From NCBI GenBank assembly GCA_964469905.1, contig CAYXZW010000009.1:9910-73909 (forward strand): a DNA stretch of 64,000 nucleotides, written 5' to 3'. Both the position numbers and the translations under genes were made by a program. A model generated the notes under the pieces. It had not been told where the DNA came from and did no database searches. It worked only from the letters and a program-made list of their open reading frames with translations. Positions within the stretch are counted from its first letter, which is position 1. The number at the start of each line of letters is the position of its first letter. Source of the DNA: MVRV01 sp964469905 (GTDB taxonomy: Bacteria > Desulfobacterota > Syntrophia > Syntrophales > Smithellaceae). Below are positions 27,061 through 36,800 of the stretch, one piece after another.

Positions 27061-27229
27061 GCCTTTTATAAAGGCTGACGATTTGTGTGTTACAGGAATC
27101 TATACGCACAATAGCAAAACTATCGCAGCATAGATAAAGACGCCTGTACTGTATGCGGAGTAGCGTCTCTAAGGCGAAGAAAAGGAGAGTAAAGGAGGAA
27201 CTTTATGGGATTGGCTCCCATTTTTTTCA
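27061..27229 (+). ncRNA. Possible small structured RNA ending in an intrinsic terminator
   Basis: Three potential hairpins follow one another: AGCCTTT/AAAGGCT at 27061-27077 with a 3-base loop, GACGC/GCGTC at about 27139-27166, and ATGGGA/TCCCAT at 27205-27221. The last is followed by seven T residues, as in an intrinsic terminator. No gene lies upstream on this strand that would need a terminator here. A strong ribosome-binding-like AAAGGAGG precedes the last hairpin, but the reading frame there is only 18 codons. A small RNA is one explanation; relics of a leader are another. Confidence 0.25.
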
Positions 27230-27366
27230 GTTCCAGAACAGGTGCGACGCAAACACCTTAAAGGTCAAGTTACATCACGTCGTCACCATAATAAAAGCAG
27301 CCTCCCGTAACGATAATCTAGAAACCGCGTTAACAGAAGAAAATAGTTATATTTACTTCCAGCTAA

Positions 27367-28431
27367 TCAGACAATCCCCCTGTTCCTGGCAATCTGCATC
27401 ATCTGTTCGCTGCTTGTTGCCGGCGGTATACGCCTAGCCGCAGCGTCCTTTGCTTTGATGCTCATAGAGTTAACAGGACAGGTGGTAACGCATAATCCGC
27501 AGCCAATACAACGGTCAAGGTTTATTTCTGCAATGCCGTCGATCATGGTGATAGCGTCCATCTGGCATCGATCCAGGCATATTTCGCAGCCCGTACAGCT
27601 TTCTCTGTTAGCAACAGCCTGATAATTGGAAAAAACGAGCTCAGCCGGTTTGGAATATTTTTTTACAGCGCCGAGAACGCCGCAGCAGTCGCCGCAACAG
27701 TTGCACATTCCCGCAGGGTTCTGTGCAGTACCGGGTTGTGTTACCAGCCCTGCCTCCTGTGCTTTAGTCAGAAGTTCGATGGCTTCTTCGAGATTCACAC
27801 GTCTGCCCATTTTGTTGTCGATATAATAACGGGCCATGGAGCCGAACATGAAACATGCTTCAAGAGGCTTTCCGCACCCCTTGCCGGAAATATTTTTTTC
27901 TTTCCTGCAGATACATTCAGTCACGACAATTATTTCATTTTTTTCCAAAATGGCCCGGGCATCATCGAAGGCAGCAATATGATGCTCCACGGTAATAGAT
28001 TCATGAACCGGCACAGTCCGGAGGAACATCCCTTGAACATCTGCAATGGCCTGATGAAATCCCTGATCGAAATACTGCTCCATTATCTCAACCATTTCGC
28101 GGTCAAGCCGCTTGACATGGAATTCCAGTAGTCCGTGCATAAACGGGATAGCTCCGTATTTAAGTGATTCCCCTTTTTTGAGCCGGAAAAGTAATCCCCT
28201 CCGAGCCATATCTTCAAGCTGTGAAGCCACTTCCTCTGCCGGTTTTCCCAATCGAGCAGAAACTGTAGCCGGTTCTTCTACTAATGGTGACATATTGAGG
28301 AACATCTCAGCATCTTTTTCTGTGAATAGCCGTTTCAGTATGGTTATTTCAATCCCTGTCTTTGTAGCTGGAAATCCCAACGAATAAGAATCCAGGCGTA
28401 TTTGTAAATCGCGAAAAATATTATCTGACAT
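27367..28431 (-). CDS. 4Fe-4S ferredoxin-type protein with winged-helix-like N-terminus
   Basis: A 354-residue protein. The C-terminus has two 4Fe-4S cluster motifs, CTGCEICLDRCQMDAI and CIGCGLCVTTCPVNS. More Cys motifs occur earlier (CICRKEKNISGKGCGKPLEAC and CNCCGDCCGVL), typical of a family of deltaproteobacterial iron-sulfur proteins with an N-terminal domain resembling a methanogen-type regulator. The ATG at 28431 has AAAGGAG upstream; a longer frame starts at 28455. Its partner is unknown. Likely an electron carrier or redox sensor. It stands alone between the kinase operon and an HD-domain gene. Confidence 0.88.
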   Translation of the reverse strand: MSDNIFRDLQIRLDSYSLGFPATKTGIEITILKRLFTEKDAEMFLNMSPLVEEPATVSARLGKPAEEVASQLEDMARRGLLFRLKKGESLKYGAIPFMHGLLEFHVKRLDREMVEIMEQYFDQGFHQAIADVQGMFLRTVPVHESITVEHHIAAFDDARAILEKNEIIVVTECICRKEKNISGKGCGKPLEACFMFGSMARYYIDNKMGRRVNLEEAIELLTKAQEAGLVTQPGTAQNPAGMCNCCGDCCGVLGAVKKYSKPAELVFSNYQAVANRESCTGCEICLDRCQMDAITMIDGIAEINLDRCIGCGLCVTTCPVNSMSIKAKDAAARRIPPATSSEQMMQIARNRGIV

Positions 28432-28660
28432 AGCTGTTCTCCTTTTGCTTGACAAAAGATTACCTGTTCATCGTTGAGCTATAAGAACTTCGGTCTTTTA
28501 TGTCAAGGAAATCTTAAACACATAATGTTTAATGAGGTGCTTATGTTTGTCGGTCATGAATTATCTTTATTGTGTATTCAAGTCCTGAATTTTTGTCGTG
28601 ATTTGAGTTCGGTGGATTTCAGGAAGGACACCGTATTCTTGTTCAGATCAATCTCACAAT

Positions 28661-29236
28661 CTACTTCGCCTGCCGGATTTTTTGGATAGCTCTATCCAGG
28701 TCAACTACCATGGAACTTGCAACCTTTTTTTCAATGGCATAGGCTTTACTTTCGTTTTGCCGGATGCGGTTCTTAATCTCTTCAGTCACACCATAACGCT
28801 GAATGATATCTTCGACTCGTTCCGTAATACTGACGATCCTGTCGTGCATCACCCTCTTGTCGGCGTAATGAATAATCTCTCGTTCTTCCAATTTTGCCTG
28901 AGGATTGAAATCAAGAAGGAATACATGTTGCCGCACGATCTCGCCGACTCGCCCGAATCCCAGCTCCTGCAAAAGCTCTCCACCGGATTGATCATGCGGT
29001 TCTCTTGTTTTTAAAGATCTCGTCTTGGTTATGTCATGAAGCAGTGCCGCGGCCATAACCAGATTCCTGTTTACGGATGCCCTGTTTTTCAGGTTGTCTG
29101 TTATTGCCAGAGATACACGCATCACCTGTTGAGAATGGGCAATGATATTCGGCAACATACAGTATTTTTCCATGAGTTCATGGCATTCCTCCGGCGAAGG
29201 AATTCTATCCATAAGAGATGCAGGAGCGCTTGTCAT
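28661..29236 (-). CDS. HD-domain phosphohydrolase
   Basis: A 191-residue HD-superfamily protein. The metal-binding residues are visible as HSQQVMRV (first His), LLHDITKTRSL (His-Asp pair) and a later HYADKRVMHD. Length and layout resemble small HDIG-type nucleotidase or phosphodiesterase proteins of unknown substrate. AAAGG lies upstream of the ATG. It is transcribed in the same direction as the ferredoxin-type gene, about 230 bp upstream of that gene's start, and divergent from the J-domain gene. Confidence 0.88.
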   Translation of the reverse strand: MTSAPASLMDRIPSPEECHELMEKYCMLPNIIAHSQQVMRVSLAITDNLKNRASVNRNLVMAAALLHDITKTRSLKTREPHDQSGGELLQELGFGRVGEIVRQHVFLLDFNPQAKLEEREIIHYADKRVMHDRIVSITERVEDIIQRYGVTEEIKNRIRQNESKAYAIEKKVASSMVVDLDRAIQKIRQAK

Positions 29237-29423
29237 ATTTTACCTTTCACGCACTGTTTGTATCATAAGTAAAGTCAGAGTTCAGCCATTTTTTGATTAT
29301 TTTCAATTGATATATTTTAAATGCATATACTTTGCTGCTTGTGTTTACAGGTCGTCCTGTGTTAAATTATTTCAAAAACCAATAGCAATATTTTGCCAAT
29401 AAACACACAAAGGAAACAAAGTA

Positions 29424-30176
29424 TTGGACGCTGCCGAAGTATCAAAAGAAGATTTATTCAAGGCCTGCGAATCTCTATTCGGGACGGATATCGATGTGTC
29501 GGTCGAGTTTCTCCGCTACCTGAAGCCGGCTGGTGTGAAAGCGGCCTATAGGAAAAAGGCTCTGGAGACTCATCCTGATCGCGCTGTATTACTTGATGGT
29601 CAGGCAGATTTCATGGAAACACGTTTTAAAGAGGTCAATCTGGCCTACCACCTTTTGCAGGAATTCCTGAGTTGCCCCTGGAAATATTCCCTCGACGAGG
29701 CCGGTGCAATTTATAAGTGCAGACAGGCACCGGTAAGGCCTGCCGCCCGCCGGAAGACACACAGTCCGAAAGCCGAGCCTTTGTATCGGGGCAGGATGCC
29801 GTCGCGCAGACTTTTGTTCGGGCAATATCTTTACTATGCAGGGCATATATCCCTGGCCAGCATGATTAAAGCGATTGTCTGGCAAAGATTGCAGCGGCCA
29901 TCGATCGGCGCTATTGCCGCAAGCTGGGGATGGATAGAGGGTACTGATATTCTGGATGTTCTGCGTTCCCGCCGTTTCGGCGAAAAATTCGGCGAGTGTG
30001 CGCTGCGCCGCGGCTACATTTCCAAATATCAATTAATGCTGTTGCTTGACCGCCAGCGAACCATTCAGCCGCAAATTGGGGGATATTTCATTGAACAGGG
30101 CATGCTTAATTCTCTCCAGCTTTATCGAACTATGGCCGAGATGAAGAAGCATAACAAGAAGTTCTGGTCTTACTAG
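29424..30176 (+). CDS. J-domain (DnaJ-like) protein
   Basis: A 250-residue protein with an N-terminal J domain carrying the HPD motif in YRKKALETHPDRA at about residues 46-58. No Gly/Phe or zinc-finger region follows, so it is a class III J-protein that would recruit DnaK to a particular client. Residues ~135-245 form a separate conserved region (LFGQYLYYAGHISLASMIKA, repeated as a similar FGECALRRGYISKYQLMLLL), which looks like two copies of a helical repeat seen in DUF4388-like or type IV pilus-associated proteins. The start is a TTG after AAAGGAAAC; no better start is near. Client unknown. Confidence 0.82.
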   Translation: MDAAEVSKEDLFKACESLFGTDIDVSVEFLRYLKPAGVKAAYRKKALETHPDRAVLLDGQADFMETRFKEVNLAYHLLQEFLSCPWKYSLDEAGAIYKCRQAPVRPAARRKTHSPKAEPLYRGRMPSRRLLFGQYLYYAGHISLASMIKAIVWQRLQRPSIGAIAASWGWIEGTDILDVLRSRRFGEKFGECALRRGYISKYQLMLLLDRQRTIQPQIGGYFIEQGMLNSLQLYRTMAEMKKHNKKFWSY

Positions 30177-30196
30177 ACAGGATGCCTTAATCTATT

Positions 30197-30269
30197 CGCC
30201 CCAAAGGGCGGGGAACATGACCCACTGGATCCCGGATAGCTCCGCCTGCCGGACTTCGCTTTCGGGATC
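30197..30269. repeat. Two small hairpin repeats downstream of the J-domain gene
   Basis: CGCCC/GGGCG at 30197-30210 is followed by GATCCCG/CGGGATC at 30228-30269. The second resembles the dispersed palindrome at 43966-44007. They lie between convergent genes and may help terminate transcription, although no T-run follows. Confidence 0.4.
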
Positions 30270-30324
30270 AATTCCACTAACGCTTCAAACAGCACTTCGC
30301 TTGTTTTCAGCGTGTGTCATTGAT

Positions 30325-31146
30325 TTACTTTTTTGCAGAAAATAGCTTTTGGAAAAACCCTCCTGCTTTTTTGCCATCAGCACTGCTATTATTGGATTGA
30401 GCCTTATCGATCTTCAGCAAATAATCATAAAGCACCTTGGCTTCTTTAAATTCCGGGTTTAATTTCAGGGCCTTGTCCAGGAATTCTTCCGCCTTGTCCC
30501 GCTTGCCTTCCTCAAAATAGACACGAGCTATATTGTAAAGTAAATTCTCATCTTCTGAAGATATCGTAATTGCTTTAGAATAATTTTTAACTGCCTCAGT
30601 ATAGTTTTTTATTTCGCGGCTCTGCATACCCAAAGTATTATAGTGCAGAACAATTCCCCCCCGAATTTCTTCACTCTCCTTGATTATATCCAGCGCCGGC
30701 GGCAGATTTTCCTGATCGATGAAAACAATGGCTTGTTCGATTTTATTGCGCATTTTTTCCTGCTGCGCTTGTTTTTCCCGGTCAATTTCCAGCCTTTGCG
30801 CTTCGGCAGCTTCTTCGTCCTTTTGCACTTTCTGCACAATTTCCTCTTCCTGTGCTGTAATCATGCTCTTCATGAATTCCAGATTTGTAGCCAGGTCGGT
30901 ATCACCAAAGGTGAACTCGCCGAAGATTTCTTTGAATTTTTTATGTGCGGAAAGATTTTTCAGAAATCCCTCGATGCCTTCATGGAGCTCTTTCTTCTCC
31001 TTTTCGGTCATGGGAATAGCCGACATCCGATCGATGATTTCTTTGAAGGAAATTAAGCAGGCCGCTATCTTGCCCTGCTTGACATGCAACTCACAAGCAT
31101 GAAAACGGCGAAACAGTTCACTGATGTTAGAGATCTTTGCAGCCAT
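30325..31146 (-). CDS. TPR protein with a coiled-coil centre
   Basis: A 273-residue protein. Residues ~90-140 are a charged coiled coil (EEEIVQKVQKDEEAAEAQRL). Residues ~160-250 contain two to three tetratricopeptide repeats (YNTLGMQSREIKNYTEAVKN, LLYNIARVYFEEGKRDKAEE), and the end is Lys-rich. No signal peptide or membrane segment is seen. It is the last gene of a three-gene operon with a small histidine kinase and a TPR-containing response regulator, so it probably scaffolds or reads out that pathway. Confidence 0.85.
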   Translation of the reverse strand: MAAKISNISELFRRFHACELHVKQGKIAACLISFKEIIDRMSAIPMTEKEKKELHEGIEGFLKNLSAHKKFKEIFGEFTFGDTDLATNLEFMKSMITAQEEEIVQKVQKDEEAAEAQRLEIDREKQAQQEKMRNKIEQAIVFIDQENLPPALDIIKESEEIRGGIVLHYNTLGMQSREIKNYTEAVKNYSKAITISSEDENLLYNIARVYFEEGKRDKAEEFLDKALKLNPEFKEAKVLYDYLLKIDKAQSNNSSADGKKAGGFFQKLFSAKK

Positions 31147-31161
31147 TTGTCATTACCTTTC

Positions 31162-31854
31162 CTAAGGTATGTAAATCGAAAATACTCCACCATTAAATGT
31201 GCCACCATTAGCAATAGATATATAACCATTCTTTTCGTTTTTTACATGCATAGCGGAAACCATTTCGGAAAAATATATACCGAGACCGGTGCTGCCGGTT
31301 TGAAAATCTATTCCCTTCTTAAATTCCGGATTGCTATTTTCATTAAAAAGCATGGACGGCGGATAACCGGCACCGTCATCTTCAATCCGCATCACGAGGT
31401 AGCTGTTTTCCACGCCGGCGCTGAGTTTAACTTTTTCTTTCGTATAGCGAAAGGAATTGTTGATAACGTTATCAAGAACCCCGGCAATAAGGTTGCGGTC
31501 CAGTGCCCAGAAAAGATCCGGGTCGCAGTTCGTTTCTATTTTTATCCCCCGGGCTTTCAGCAGCGATTCATGCTGGATGGACACATCTTCGAGAATATCA
31601 CGAATCGAATGAAAGTCGATATTAATGGCCAGTTGCGATTTTTCCGCCTTATACAGGGAAAGCAGGCGGATTAAACCGTGATTCAAACGCTTAATTTCAT
31701 ATTGCAGGTTGTAAAATTCGCCATGAGAAGGACAGCCCTGTTCACGGCAGTTGGCTATTATATCTTCCAGATTATTAAAGAGAAGCCCCAGCGAATTTTT
31801 GGTATCGTGCAACGTAGACGCCAGAATGTCCGAAAAATCCATTTTATCAGTCAT
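31162..31854 (-). CDS. Small soluble histidine kinase
   Basis: A 230-residue kinase without a sensor domain or membrane segment. The phospho-acceptor region is unusual: LASTLHDTKNSLGLLFNNLE instead of the common HEIRNPL. The ATPase part is short but has the N-box (LIAGVLDNVINNSFRYT), DDGAGYPPS and GSTGLGIYFSEMV. It lies four bases upstream on the minus strand of nothing but its own operon partner: the response regulator gene ends at 31858, so the two are coupled. It most likely phosphorylates that receiver and takes its input through protein contacts, perhaps with the TPR proteins. Confidence 0.9.
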   Translation of the reverse strand: MTDKMDFSDILASTLHDTKNSLGLLFNNLEDIIANCREQGCPSHGEFYNLQYEIKRLNHGLIRLLSLYKAEKSQLAINIDFHSIRDILEDVSIQHESLLKARGIKIETNCDPDLFWALDRNLIAGVLDNVINNSFRYTKEKVKLSAGVENSYLVMRIEDDGAGYPPSMLFNENSNPEFKKGIDFQTGSTGLGIYFSEMVSAMHVKNEKNGYISIANGGTFNGGVFSIYIP

Positions 31855-31857
31855 GTT

Positions 31858-33489
31858 TCAATCCCCGGAAATCAGTTCATTGTACATTGCCAGGAGCATC
31901 GGAATATCCTTAAAACTTTCGTCAATTTTTCTTACTCTGTCAAGATAAGTTTTTACTTTATCCAAGTTCGGTTCACTGGTGCCGTTTTCTTTCATGAAAA
32001 GCATCAGAATCTGCGCCGCATTAGCATTGATTATTTTATTATCCGGCAACCGAGCGGCGGCTCTCTCAAAGTAAGCAATAGCTTCCGTCAGTTTACCATC
32101 CGAAGCCAGCTCGACACCTTCATTATTCAGCCGAATTATTTCCTGCCTGCTTTCCTCGATAATTTTCACGCCGCTTTCTTCCATGCCGGTTTCGCGAAAA
32201 ACCGTGCGGACGTTATCCAGCATTTCATTATTGTCATGATTATCCTGAACTACCTGCCTGATTATTTCCGTACCTTTTTTATTATCGCCGTTAACAATAT
32301 AAGCTCTGGCCAGTTCGAGTTTTAGATCGCCAGGAATTTGTCCGGCTAAATCGTCCATGATTTTTTGCGCTGCAGTCATCGCGCTGCGCGCTTCGCTATC
32401 TTTGCCCAGTTTTTTATAAACGTAACTTTCTGCTATGCTGATATTCAGCCCGGCGTTGCTCTCCTCAGGAAAAGCCTTCCGTGCCCTGACCAGAACCTTT
32501 AAACCTTCTTCCGGATTATCACTCTGCACCAATGTCTTGGCCAAATTGGTATAATCCACCGGACTTTTATAACAGGAATATTCCCCCAGCTTCACGGATG
32601 ATTTATAAGCGTTTTCAGCAATGGGATAGTCTTCGTTGCGATAGGCAATATCTCCCAGATTCTTTTGCCGTAGGATTGCATGCGGCGAGATGGTTGTTGC
32701 CTTCATCAATACTGCCTGGGCATCACCGGGGTTATTCATCTTTACCAGTGTTTTAGCGAGGTAATCATAAGCAGGCATTATTTTGTCATTTTTAGCAATA
32801 ATGCTCTCAAAGATATTTTTCGCTTGCGAATATTGTCCAGTCATCAGGCAGCTTTTGCCACGTCCTAACGCCGCCCAGGCGACGTTTCCCATAAGCAGAA
32901 TTTTGTCGTAAAAATCGGCAGCCTCCTGATATGCACCTTTTTTCATTAGAATTTCACCCTTCAGTTTCATTATTTCCGAAAGGTTGCGGGGAGATCTTGC
33001 TATCAGATCGTCACACAAGGAAACTGCAGAGGAATAATTTTTTACAGCCAGTGCCTTTTCAATTTCGGCGAGGTTTTCCTTCTTTTCAATAAGATGTCTA
33101 ATTTTCTTTTCCAGGAGTTCTTTGGGGAAGGGTTTCATTATATAATCGTCGGGTTGATATTCCGCCGCACCCATAATCATTTCCAGCGTGTTTTCCGCCG
33201 TTACTATAATAAAGATAGTGGAATAATGAATGTAATCGCGAAACTTACCCTCTTCCAGGACCTGCTGACCCGATTTCCCCTGTCCTAAATTGTAATCACA
33301 GAGAATAATGTCATACCTGCGCACGGCCATTTTCCCGATTGCTTCTTCTCCGGTAGCAACATCATCCAAATAAAGAACGCCCCAGGAACGCAGCATGTTT
33401 TTCATGGTCAGACGAAAATTAAAAAAATCGTCGACAACGAGTACTTTTTTCGCTTTCAGACTGGTGTTCTGTTGGGGATCGTTTTTCAT
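31858..33489 (-). CDS. Response regulator with C-terminal TPR domain
   Basis: A 543-residue protein. Residues ~14-140 are a receiver (VLVVDDFFNFRLTMKNML, phospho-acceptor in IILCDYNLGQGKSG, then YIMKPFPKELL). The rest is a long run of tetratricopeptide repeats from about residue 150 to 520 (for example MKLKGEILMKKGAYQEAADF and NLGDIAYRNEDYPIAENAYK). There is no DNA-binding or enzymatic output, so phosphorylation presumably changes TPR-mediated contacts. First gene of the operon with the small kinase and the TPR protein. Related proteins are common in gliding or motile proteobacteria. Confidence 0.92.
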   Translation of the reverse strand: MKNDPQQNTSLKAKKVLVVDDFFNFRLTMKNMLRSWGVLYLDDVATGEEAIGKMAVRRYDIILCDYNLGQGKSGQQVLEEGKFRDYIHYSTIFIIVTAENTLEMIMGAAEYQPDDYIMKPFPKELLEKKIRHLIEKKENLAEIEKALAVKNYSSAVSLCDDLIARSPRNLSEIMKLKGEILMKKGAYQEAADFYDKILLMGNVAWAALGRGKSCLMTGQYSQAKNIFESIIAKNDKIMPAYDYLAKTLVKMNNPGDAQAVLMKATTISPHAILRQKNLGDIAYRNEDYPIAENAYKSSVKLGEYSCYKSPVDYTNLAKTLVQSDNPEEGLKVLVRARKAFPEESNAGLNISIAESYVYKKLGKDSEARSAMTAAQKIMDDLAGQIPGDLKLELARAYIVNGDNKKGTEIIRQVVQDNHDNNEMLDNVRTVFRETGMEESGVKIIEESRQEIIRLNNEGVELASDGKLTEAIAYFERAAARLPDNKIINANAAQILMLFMKENGTSEPNLDKVKTYLDRVRKIDESFKDIPMLLAMYNELISGD

Positions 33490-33860
33490 TCGCGGCTCTC
33501 GATTAATCGTAACTCATTAACTAAAGCATAATACTTCGTCGGGCATGAGTAATCTTATGTGGCCTATATTATCATATTTTGGGATTTTGCTATAAAAAAT
33601 ATATCCGGTGATTAAAGGAGCAAAAAAATACCCCCCGGAGGAGATCTCCGAGAGGTTTCGAGTTCCGTAAGTGCCGTTAGGTCATTATTGCTGGAATTTG
33701 TTAGATGAACTTATCCCGCAAAGCGAAGAGGCGCGGGGTTAGGGGATTACAATTTCCTTGTTACAGTTAACGAAGTTTCTTTTAACTTGCGACTGGACGG
33801 GAAATATGGTTTAGAAAGACAGCTTTTTAGATTAAAAACTGCATAATTTTATTGGTTTGC
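33490..33860. other. Divergent intergenic region before the exporter gene
   Basis: No gene is visible. A short hairpin CGGAG/CTCCG occurs near 33637-33651. The region must hold promoters for the minus-strand TPR-regulator operon and for the plus-strand exporter operon, but neither is obvious. The ATG at 33861 has no good ribosome-binding site. Confidence 0.35.
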
Positions 33861-36800
33861 ATGTCACTACGTAAATATCAGATAAAATGGTCGATCGTAA
33901 TAATAGTCGCTTTGGCTGTGGCTGTTTTATTTGCCTGGGAATCCCGCCACCTGAAAATTGAAACCGATATCCTGGAATCAATGCCGCACAGCGATCCGGT
34001 GCTAGCCGATGCACGCCTGATCATCAGGCATTTGCCCGTTCAGGACCGGTTATTTATCGATCTGGGCAGTCAATCAGCTGATCGGGACAAACTCGCCTCC
34101 GCAGCCGCAACTGTCACCGACAAACTCAGGAAAAGCGGTCTTTTTACCAAAGTCGGAATAGATGATGAAGCCCGATATTTCCCGGAGCTGATGGCATATG
34201 TGGCCGATAGCCTCCCGCTTCTCTTTGATGCGGAACAACTGGAAAACGAAATAAAGCCGCTTTTGGAGACAGCAAGGATTAAAGAGGCTTTTATCCAACA
34301 CAGGCTAAGCCTGGAGCAACTCGAAGGAATCGGCCGCAGCGAAATACTCGTCAGAGATCCGCTGGGTTTCTCCGGAATTATCCTGAGGCAACTGTCCGTG
34401 CTCATGCCGTCCGGTAAAGCACAGTTCTATCAGGGTCAATTAATTTCGGAAGACGGCAAACACAGCCTTATTATCGCGAAAATTGCCGGATCGGGAACGG
34501 ATACTGCCACTGGATCCAAAATATCAGCACTTCTTAAAGATATAGAAAAAGAATTGCCGGCAGATCCGGCATTAAAAGGCGAAATGTATTCGCTCCATTC
34601 GGCAGGAGCTTACCGTGCCGCCCTGGATAATGAAACCGCCGCCAAGCGTGACATGCGTATTGCCGTTATCTTAACTACTCTTGGTATCGCCCTTTTACTT
34701 CTGTTTGCCTTCCCCCGGCCGCTGATCGGCCTTTTAGCGCTGCTACCTTCGACAGTGGGTGCTATTTCCGCTTTGTTTGTTTGTTCATTTATCTTTCAAT
34801 CCATGTCCGTGGTTGCTATCGGTTTTGGCGGCGCCATTATGGCCTTCACCGTGGATTTGGGAATTACCTATTTGCTTTTCTTAGACCAACCGAAAGAAAC
34901 CTACGGCAAACAGGTAGCAAAAGAAGTCTGGTCGGCGGAACTTCTGGCGGTGTTGACTACAGTCGGCGCCTTTCTTCTGCTGCTGATCAGTGATTTTAAA
35001 ATACTGGCCGAAATCGGAGTTTTTTCGGCACTCGGTGTGACATTTGCCTTGCTGTTTGTTCATTTTATTTTCCCCATAGTATTCCCCACCATGCCAGCGG
35101 CGGACCGCCTGCACAATCAGCTGCTTTTTAACAGCATTAAACAATTTGCCGCCCCGGCAAAATGGAAGTTGATCGCGGCACTTGCCTTCGGTCTGGGAAT
35201 GCTGTTCTTTGCCAGACCCGTGTTCAATGTCGATATCAACTCCATGAACTCGCTGAGTAAAGAGACAATTAATGCTGAAAATAATATCCAAAAAACATGG
35301 GGAGGTCTTTCCGGAAAGTGTTATGTTTTTTTACAGGCTCCGGATATTTCCCTATTGCAGAAGAAGAATGATCAACTGCTGCCGCTATTGACAAAAGATG
35401 TGCAGGCCGGCAAACTATCTTCGGCATTTCTTCCTACTTTGTTGTTCCCCTCAAAGGAGCGAGGCCGGGAGAACCTCGAAACCTGGCGCAATTTCTGGAG
35501 CCTGGAACGTTTGGCCAGGCTGAAGTTGGATATTAATGCGGCGGCCCAGGATGCCGGTTTTTCCGCAGGCGCTTTTAATCCATTCTGGGAAATCATCAAC
35601 AATAAAAATCCGCAACCGGGAGAAATACCGGAAAAGTATTTTGAATTTTTCGGAATTGCGAAGGGACCGGCCGGTCTTACCCAACTGAGCCTACTGGCAA
35701 CCGGTAAAAATTATGATGCGGAGGATTTCGTCTCCCGCCTTGTCCCCACAGGTCTGGCTAAGATATTTGATGTAGGCTTATTTAACAAAAGACTGGGAGA
35801 TTCCCTCAAAAAAATATTTTTGGAAATTGCCCTTATTACCAGTATCGGCATTGTGCTAGTCGTATTTTTATTTTACCTGGATTGGCTCTTATCGTTGGCT
35901 GTACTTGCACCCATTGCCTTTGCTCTGGTGTCCACACTGGGCACACTGAAGATTATCGGTCATCCGCTGGATATTCCGAGCATTATGCTCTGGATTGTCA
36001 TTATGGGCATGGGAATTGATTACTCCATTTATTATGTCTGCTTCTATCAGCGTTATCGCGATGAAAACCATCCGGCAATGGATACAATCAAAATGGCCAT
36101 ATTTCTCGCCTCCTTCACAACTCTGATCGGCTTTGGCGTGCTGGCTTTTGCACAGCACTCCCTCTTGCACAGCATCGGCCTTACTTCTCTGTTAGGGATT
36201 GGCTATTCCATCCTCGGTGCTTATTTCATTCTGCCTTCACTAATGAAAAAAATATATGCGCCCTTTACCTTTCCGTCAGGCCCGCTTACCGCTGGCTCCC
36301 GGGAACATTTACAGCGTGTTGTTTTGCGTTACCTTCATCTGGAAGCATACCCGCGGCTTTTTGCCCGTTTTAAAATAAAGATTGATCCGATGTTTAAGGA
36401 GCTGGATCGATATGTGCAAAATCCCCGCCGCATAATCGACATCGGTTGCGGTTATGGAATTCCGGCTGTATGGCTTCTGGAAATCTATCCTGATGCTGAA
36501 GTATATGGTCTGGAACCCGATGAGGAGAGAGTACGTATCGCCTCTGCTGTAATCGGGAAACGCGGCAAGGTAGAAGTGGGCAGAGCTCCCGATTTGCCTT
36601 CCGTCGAAGGCGAAGTCGATTACGTCATCATGCTGGATATGCTGCATTTGATTTCCGATGCAGAACTGCAGACTGTATTGCTACGGATTTATGAAAAACT
36701 GGAAGCAGGCGGAACCTTGCTCATCCGCGCGACTGTTCCTTCGGACATAAAATTACCCTGGAAACGCTGGATCGAATCATTCCACTTAAGAAATGCTCAC

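Noticed and set aside
27205..27261. 18-codon micro-ORF after AAAGGAGG
   Set aside because: Its start codon is inside the terminator-like hairpin stem and the peptide is too short to support a call; recorded only as part of the possible small RNA.
27240..27275. GACGCAAA-type motif suggesting a cyclic-di-GMP riboswitch (GEMM-I)
   Set aside because: Only one of the two conserved strands is recognisable; the upstream conserved segment and tetraloop-receptor pattern are absent.
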